Assembly: GCF_018390535.1 (NCBI RefSeq)
Contig: NZ_JAHBBW010000014.1
Span: forward strand, 50,676 to 114,675
Reading direction: 5' to 3'
Length of the DNA stretch: 64,000 bases
Source: Bacteroides propionicigenes
GTDB lineage: Bacteria > Bacteroidota > Bacteroidia > Bacteroidales > Bacteroidaceae
Shown: positions 58,612 through 64,000 of the stretch, one piece after another
Numbering within the stretch: position 1 is the stretch's first letter
How the letters are laid out: each line of letters begins with the position of its first letter
Program-made: the position numbers and the translations under genes
The notes under the pieces: model-generated
The model's input: only the letters and a program-made list of their open reading frames with translations
What the model was told of the DNA's origin: nothing
Databases searched by the model: none

Positions 58612-60342
58612 CTATTTTGCCCAACCGCGCACTTGATGTATTTGGTCGTTGATTTCGATTATATTTTGTGGAAGTGGCCAATATTCGTTCTTACCCTCAA
58701 CGAATTTAAGTGTAATACCAGCCTCGGCAAATGGGTGATGTACGGTATACACAAGCTTGTGAGGTTTTCTGGCATTTTCAGGGGAAGTCCAAAATTCGTC
58801 AGTTTGATAAGGGATATTATCAAGCACCTTGTCGTAGCACTGCTTAGCAATACCCCAACGAACGATATCGAACCAACGGCAGCCTTCGAACCAAAGTTCA
58901 TATTGCTTTTCGTCTTGAAGCACTTTGAGGTCAACAGTTTCAGATACAGTATTTGAGCCTGCACGAGTTTGAATCTTGTTGATATACTTCTTAGCTTCAT
59001 CAAGCTGATTTGATGCAATACAAGCTTCTGCATAAATCAGATAAGCTTCACCCAAACGGGCAATACAGAGGTTCGTATTGTTACAGTTGTCACCTACAGA
59101 TAAGTCAGCGTCATTAGGATGCATCATCATCTTCACTTCCATCACGTCACTACGAGCGAAAGAACCATTAGTCTTGGTGATACCACGTTCCGGGTCCATT
59201 TCTTTTTCTTGGCGAGTCGTGCAAGTAGCATCGCTTTTCCAACCGCAGAGTTCTTCATCGTAGAAGAATTCGTCAGAAGTCAAGAAAGTAGCTTTACGAC
59301 GATAGCTGTCACCATCGTTTGCTAACATTTTATGAGCAAACTCATGATTGATAGAGCCACCACCCCAACCAGCAGTTGAGCAAATGGATGGACTCTTACC
59401 ACCACCTTTAATATCATCACCACGCCAGTTGAGTACGTTAGCTACCATCCAACGACCACGATTATTACCAACTCTCCAAGGATCTACACCACCTGCAGCC
59501 GCTGTATTAGTAATATAGTTGAATTCGAAGATCTTTTCTTCACAACCATCACCTTCTACGTGGAACAAGTCGCGGAAACGTTCACCCGGAACGAGATCGT
59601 AGTTTTCAGACTCTACAAGGGGCTTCATTACGCTAATCACCTTAGCATTGTCGCCTGCAAAAAGAGCTGACTTGCCGGCTACGAATTGAGCGAAACCTTT
59701 AGTTACAACCCAAGCACCTTCTTTATCATTCTTACCATTACGATCGGGCAAGTCAGGAAGAGCGTCTTCACATTCTTTCACGCACCAGTCAAAGATAGCC
59801 TTTTGTGACTCAGCATTAACCGGTTTTTCATTGGTGATGAGGTGGTCAATCAAAGGAGGTTGATAATAAACCTGTGCAGCCAACATGTGTGCCCATGCAC
59901 GCATAACCTTAGCTTCGGCAACAACTCGTTTCTTAATAGGAGTATCGGCTGTTTCACCAAAATAGTGAATTATCAAGTTGGCAGAATAGATTGACTTATA
60001 AATGTGATTATAAAGCGTACTGATAGGGAGAGAGCTGGCATCATAACGGAACTCATTAAGGATACGGAAATCTGCGTGGTCGTTAATGTCACCACCGGCT
60101 GCAAACACGTCGTCGGCAGAGTAGTTAAGACCCATGATATATGCATTCCAAATTCCTTCATTACCACCGATTTCATTGATATAAGTAGCGTACATGGCTG
60201 TCAACGCAGATTCGGCATCCGCATCTGTTTTGTAGAAGTTATCTGTACTGCTGGTTGCTTTCTGTTCAACATCAAGCCTGTCTTCACACGCAGTGAACAT
60301 CATACTTGAAAGCAAAATGATTGATAAAAATATTTTTCTCAT
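58612..60342 (-). CDS. SusD-like surface glycan-binding lipoprotein (second pair)
   Basis: A 576-residue RagB/SusD family lipoprotein with lipobox FTAC followed by EDR. Typical features are the N-terminal helix (DNFYKTDADAESALTAMY) and, near the end, YELWFEGCRWFDIVRWG and EYWPLPQNIIEIND. It works with the SusC-like protein encoded 21 bases upstream on the same strand. No glycosidase follows, so the substrate cannot be guessed from this window. Confidence 0.94.
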   Translation of the reverse strand: MRKIFLSIILLSSMMFTACEDRLDVEQKATSSTDNFYKTDADAESALTAMYATYINEIGGNEGIWNAYIMGLNYSADDVFAAGGDINDHADFRILNEFRYDASSLPISTLYNHIYKSIYSANLIIHYFGETADTPIKKRVVAEAKVMRAWAHMLAAQVYYQPPLIDHLITNEKPVNAESQKAIFDWCVKECEDALPDLPDRNGKNDKEGAWVVTKGFAQFVAGKSALFAGDNAKVISVMKPLVESENYDLVPGERFRDLFHVEGDGCEEKIFEFNYITNTAAAGGVDPWRVGNNRGRWMVANVLNWRGDDIKGGGKSPSICSTAGWGGGSINHEFAHKMLANDGDSYRRKATFLTSDEFFYDEELCGWKSDATCTTRQEKEMDPERGITKTNGSFARSDVMEVKMMMHPNDADLSVGDNCNNTNLCIARLGEAYLIYAEACIASNQLDEAKKYINKIQTRAGSNTVSETVDLKVLQDEKQYELWFEGCRWFDIVRWGIAKQCYDKVLDNIPYQTDEFWTSPENARKPHKLVYTVHHPFAEAGITLKFVEGKNEYWPLPQNIIEINDQIHQVRGWAK

Positions 60343-60363
60343 ATCTCTTTCGATTAATTAAAA

Positions 60364-63300
60364 TTAAAATGTAACACTTACGCCAAGTACCATCTTGCTC
60401 ATGTTAGGATATGCACCCTTGTCGAGACCCGGACAGTTGTATTCATTTGTACAAGTTTCAGGGTCGAGACCCGGATACTTGGTGAATGTGAAGAAGTCGT
60501 CCAATGATACATAAACACGTGCGTTTTCGATGAATGCTTTACTGGTGAGTTTCTTAGGCAATGTGTAACCAAGTTGAATTTGCTTGATCTTGAAGAACGA
60601 GCCATTGTAAACCATGGCAGATGAACGCCAGAATGTACCGCTACCTGCTACAGAAGCTGCGTTAGGAAGTTTGCCAGACTTGAATTCTTTATAAACATCT
60701 TCTGATATGTTGTTGTAGCCTGTACGATAGAGACCGTAGTAGATATCGTTACCAGCAGCACCAGTACCAAACAAAGTGAAGTCGAATCCCTTGTATTCAG
60801 CATTCAAGGTAATGCCATAAGTCAAAGTAGGAAGACCAGAACCTATGTTAGTCATGTCCTCAGTTTGTGGGTCCTTGGTCAATTCACCATCTTTGGTGTA
60901 ATATTGTGCAGTACCGTCAGCAGCAACGCCTGCATACTTATAACCGCGCATGTACCATACGGGTTCGCCTTCTTCGAAGTAGCAACGAACAACTTCAGGA
61001 GATGCACCTTCAACAGTTGCGCCAGCGATACGTTCGATAGATGGCTCGAGGTAAGTCACTTCATTGTGAAGTGTTGCCATGTTAGCAGATATTCCATATT
61101 TGAAATCACCGATATGGTCTTTCCAACTAAGTTCCACTTCGAAACCGCTGTTTTCAATTTCACCAGCGTTTACAGTCATAGAAGAAACACCTGATTCAGG
61201 CATAGTGGGAGCATTTACAAGCAAGTCCTTAGTCTTTTTCTTGTACCAGTCGAAACCAACGGTCAATCTATCGTTTAAGAAACGGAAGTCAGCACCCAAG
61301 TCGATTTGTTCTGAAGTTTCCCAAGTCAAGTTAGGGTTGGCAATGCCATTAGGCATTGAACCTAAAGTAACGGCATTTGTTGAACCATAGTTATAGAATT
61401 GTCCATTTGTATTAATACCAGCTGTATATGCATAGTTATTCAATACATTCACGTTACCATTCTGTCCCCAAGATGCACGTATCTTACCGTATGACATGAT
61501 GCTTGGGTTGACTCTGTCTTTGAAGAAGCTTTCGTTTGAGAATGTCCAGCCTGCAGATGCGGAGAAGAACTGACCCCAACGGTTGTCTTTCGAAAGCTTA
61601 GAAGCGTCGAAAGCATCGGCACGAAAGTTAGCCTGAACGCTATAGCGGTTGTCGTAGCTATAAGTTACACGACCGAAGTAAGAGAGGGCGCGAGAAGTAC
61701 CCGGTATGCCGCCGATGTTCTTCACCGTTTTATCATTAGCATTTACGCTATTAAGGTAGATGAAGTTAGCTGAATAAGCTTTAAGGATATCCGGACCCGA
61801 AGCATTGGCACTGACATAATTTGAATCGCTTTGGCGGTATGACATACCGGCCATGGCACCTACAACGTGTTTACCGGCGAAGATATCGTTATAGTTGACG
61901 AAGTTTTCCCATTGATACCAAGTAGAGTTTCTACTGGCGCCTGAGATAGTGTAGTTGTCACCTTTGGTTTGAGCATTGAGGTAGTAGGGGTATTGCCAGT
62001 CAGATTCGTTGTTGAAGGAGATACGATAACCCAAACGGGAAGTGAAAGTCACTTGCTTGACAGGAGTAACGTTCATGTAAGCAGTACCATTAACGTTCAC
62101 ACCACTGTTGCGCGATTCTGAACGGTCGCGTTGTGAGAAGGGGTTACCACCGGAAAGACGTTGGTTAAAGTAGGAAGTGGCATAGTAACCATTTTCATCA
62201 CCAAAGAGAGTGTAGTTAGAGTTACCTGCTTGAATTTGGTCGTAATAGTTACGATATTCACCCAACATCTGTTCTCGTTTTGTCCAATAGAGCGGAGTTA
62301 ACGGGTCAATCAAAAGAAGCATCTCGAATGAAGAGCCATAACCTTGTTCTGATATGCCGCGAGATCTCCATTTTTCAATAGAGGTGTTGGTACCTACTTT
62401 CAACCAATCTTTAATCATATAATCGGCATTGAGTTGAGCGGTAAGACGTTCGTACTTATCTTTGCTACCCTTAACGATACCGTCTTGGTTCACATAGTTC
62501 ACACTCAGGAAGTATGAACCGCGGTCGTTACCACCTTGGAGAGTAAGGGTGTGCTGTTGAGCCCAAGTATCTTCGAAATAAGCATCCAACCAGTCTGTAT
62601 TGGTATTAGGATCCCATCCGTATTGAGTCTGAGCATCAGCCAAAGTACCATTCACAGATTCAGCACCAAGCTGCATAGTCATCCAGTCCTTGAATTGAGC
62701 ACCGTTAAGCAAATTGGGCACGCTTCCGAGTGATTGGTTAGTCCACTTACCACTATAAGTAATAGAACCTCGTCCTTTCGCACCTGATTTAGTAGTGATA
62801 AGAACAACACCATTACCCGCTTCAGCACCATAGATAGCCGCCGAAGCAGCATCCTTCAATACTTCCATTGATTCAATCATAGAAGGGTCGAGGTATTGGA
62901 TAGAGCTAACTTGCAAACCATCAACAATCAACAAAGGACCGATGTTGTTGGAGTTTGAAGAATAACCACGAACGCGGATTGATGCGCCTTGACCTGGTTT
63001 ACCAGAACCATTCAAAATCTGTACACCTGCTGCCTTACCTTGCAAAGCGGCAGCAGCATCGGTAGTTGACAAACCTTTCAGTTCATCAGCCTTTACAGAC
63101 GCCACCGACCCTGTCAAATCGCTTTTCTTCTGGACACCATAACCCACAACGACCACTTCATCCAACACCTTCGTGTCTTCAACCAGTCGCACGTTTAAGT
63201 TAGTGCGCCCCTGCAGTTTGATAATTTGCTTTTTATATCCCACAAACGACACTTCCAGTTGGCTGTTGGCGTTCTTTACCTGAATATTGAAATTTCCATC

Positions 63301-63468
63301 CAAATCTGTAATGACTCCGTTCGAAGTTCCTACCTCTAGAATCGCAACTCCAATCATCGGTTCGGAATCGTTTTCCGAGACGACGGTCCCTTTAATTTGG
63401 ATCTGAGCCCATGCTGAAGAATAGCACAGTACCACCAATACAAAAAATAGTAAAACTTTGTTTTTCAT
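60364..63468 (-). CDS. SusC-like TonB-dependent receptor (second pair)
   Basis: A 1034-residue outer-membrane receptor. It has a signal peptide (MKNKVLLFFVLVVLCYSSAW-AQ), a carboxypeptidase-regulatory-like Ig domain (KGTVVSENDSEPMIGVAI), TonB box (LDEVVVVGYG), plug (IRVRGYSSNSNNIGPLLIVD) and barrel ending VLGVSVTF. Its codon use in the barrel is somewhat more AT-rich than in the dcw genes. The first nine codons are duplicated upstream at 63734-63760. No regulator is visible before the window edge. Confidence 0.94.
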   Translation of the reverse strand: MKNKVLLFFVLVVLCYSSAWAQIQIKGTVVSENDSEPMIGVAILEVGTSNGVITDLDGNFNIQVKNANSQLEVSFVGYKKQIIKLQGRTNLNVRLVEDTKVLDEVVVVGYGVQKKSDLTGSVASVKADELKGLSTTDAAAALQGKAAGVQILNGSGKPGQGASIRVRGYSSNSNNIGPLLIVDGLQVSSIQYLDPSMIESMEVLKDAASAAIYGAEAGNGVVLITTKSGAKGRGSITYSGKWTNQSLGSVPNLLNGAQFKDWMTMQLGAESVNGTLADAQTQYGWDPNTNTDWLDAYFEDTWAQQHTLTLQGGNDRGSYFLSVNYVNQDGIVKGSKDKYERLTAQLNADYMIKDWLKVGTNTSIEKWRSRGISEQGYGSSFEMLLLIDPLTPLYWTKREQMLGEYRNYYDQIQAGNSNYTLFGDENGYYATSYFNQRLSGGNPFSQRDRSESRNSGVNVNGTAYMNVTPVKQVTFTSRLGYRISFNNESDWQYPYYLNAQTKGDNYTISGASRNSTWYQWENFVNYNDIFAGKHVVGAMAGMSYRQSDSNYVSANASGPDILKAYSANFIYLNSVNANDKTVKNIGGIPGTSRALSYFGRVTYSYDNRYSVQANFRADAFDASKLSKDNRWGQFFSASAGWTFSNESFFKDRVNPSIMSYGKIRASWGQNGNVNVLNNYAYTAGINTNGQFYNYGSTNAVTLGSMPNGIANPNLTWETSEQIDLGADFRFLNDRLTVGFDWYKKKTKDLLVNAPTMPESGVSSMTVNAGEIENSGFEVELSWKDHIGDFKYGISANMATLHNEVTYLEPSIERIAGATVEGASPEVVRCYFEEGEPVWYMRGYKYAGVAADGTAQYYTKDGELTKDPQTEDMTNIGSGLPTLTYGITLNAEYKGFDFTLFGTGAAGNDIYYGLYRTGYNNISEDVYKEFKSGKLPNAASVAGSGTFWRSSAMVYNGSFFKIKQIQLGYTLPKKLTSKAFIENARVYVSLDDFFTFTKYPGLDPETCTNEYNCPGLDKGAYPNMSKMVLGVSVTF

Positions 63469-63733
63469 AAGTATAACATTAACAATTTTAATAAAAATAT
63501 ATTTTCAATAGTATCATCAAACAATCTACGTCTAATAGATTATAGTACGTAAATCTTATATGTTTTTTTGTGTGTTTAATATTTTTCCATAGGCATTTTT
63601 TTACAGTTTAACAAATTCGATAATTAATAAAAAATATATTTTATTGCAAAGGACTACAATATTTTAATTTTCATGTTATATTTTTAAATAAAATACTTAC
63701 ACTTTTAGATATTAGTCACAAATAATTAAATGC

Positions 63734-63760
63734 AAAAATAGTAAAACTTTGTTTTTCATA
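63734..63760 (-). repeat. 27-base direct copy of the susC start
   Basis: Bases 63734-63760 are identical to 63443-63469, which encode the first codons of the second SusC (M-K-N-K-V-L-L-F). The upstream copy opens a 15-codon frame that stops at once. The copies are in the same orientation, 291 bases apart. Confidence 0.9.
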
Positions 63761-63923
63761 TTATAGCAAAATGCATTTTGTATATGAACAATGAATTACA
63801 ACAAATATAAACTAAGATTAATATTTAAGTATATCATCATATTAAATTATCAACGTGAAGCACTACGTGTGTTTTGATTATCCTTAATTCCGCAACACTA
63901 TTATAAAATATTTTTTTTAAGTA

Positions 63924-63948
63924 CCTGAGCAACAAAAAGTTGCTCAGG
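63924..63948. other. Perfect stem-loop near the window end
   Basis: CCTGAGCAAC (63924-63933) and GTTGCTCAGG (63939-63948) around AAAAA. It is preceded by eight T and followed by ATTTTG on the + strand. It could be a terminator for a + strand RNA or part of an untranslated leader. Confidence 0.5.
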
Positions 63949-64000
63949 ATTTTGCCATGTCAGAGGATTCACTTAACTTAGTGTTGCAAAAAAATAATCA

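Larger units (their letters stand above)
63469..64000. other. Long AT-rich region upstream of the second susC
   Basis: No gene is seen in 532 bases. Contents are a 27-base copy of the susC start (63734-63760) and minus-strand boxes fitting TAnnTTTG at 63733-63740 and 63802-63809, without clear -33 boxes. There is also a perfect 10-base stem with an AAAAA loop at 63924-63948. It could hold a small regulatory RNA or a recombination site, neither proven. Confidence 0.5.

Noticed and set aside
63924..63948. Terminator of a minus-strand gene beyond the window
   Set aside because: On the minus strand the stem is followed by an A-run, not a T-run. I list it only as a stem-loop of unknown role.

Overview
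The window is a chromosomal segment of a Bacteroidales bacterium, most likely Bacteroides sensu stricto. The evidence is two SusC/SusD pairs, a polysaccharide-utilisation cluster, promoters of the Bacteroides type (TTTG about 19 bases before TAnnTTTG), almost no Shine-Dalgarno sites, and a division/cell-wall cluster lacking murF and ddl. I cannot fix the species. I see no insertion sequence, integrase, phage gene, rRNA operon or CRISPR array.

Region 1 (1-14660, + strand) is the division and cell wall (dcw) cluster: end of ftsL, then ftsI, murE, mraY, murD, ftsW, murG, murC, ftsQ, ftsA, ftsZ and a YqeY-like gene, closed by a very long perfect hairpin. It encodes most cytoplasmic and membrane steps from UDP-MurNAc to lipid II, plus the septal synthase (FtsW/FtsI) and the FtsZ/FtsA ring. 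Region 2 (14662-22135) holds housekeeping genes: recO, tRNA-Glu with rpsT, gyrB, a DUF3109 protein, gpmI and corA. Region 3 (22150-30151, - strand) is a run of eight consecutive exported proteins of unknown function, headed by a divergent XRE-type regulator (30397-30780). Several carry what look like LPP20-, FlgT- and CsgG/TolB-like modules, and the last has a transglutaminase-like Cys-His-Asp triad. This is the best candidate for an undescribed system.

Region 4 (30784-44286) starts with rnhB and continues with a polysaccharide-utilisation locus: a TPR sensor/regulator with one membrane segment and a C-terminal helix-turn-helix, a SusC/SusD pair, a lysine exporter LysO split into two overlapping genes, a GH2 beta-galactosidase-like enzyme and a GH63/GH37-like lipoprotein glycosidase. 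Region 5 (44483-57506, - strand) reads rimP-nusA-infB-cvpA-sufB-sufC-sufD-sufS, then ybjQ and the membrane pyrophosphatase hppA. It joins transcription/translation factors to the SUF iron-sulfur assembly machine. Region 6 (57676-64000) has two small unknown genes and a second, orphan SusC/SusD pair. A 27-base copy of that susC start lies 290 bases upstream of it.

The non-coding DNA is unusual. Four unrelated-looking spacers carry tandem arrays with the same 22-base period (167-270, 20832-20910, 44341-44450, 58106-58193). In most of them a small dyad sits in each unit. Two further families of short intergenic repeats (AAGAATGAAGAAT-type and GATTACACG-type) recur in other spacers.
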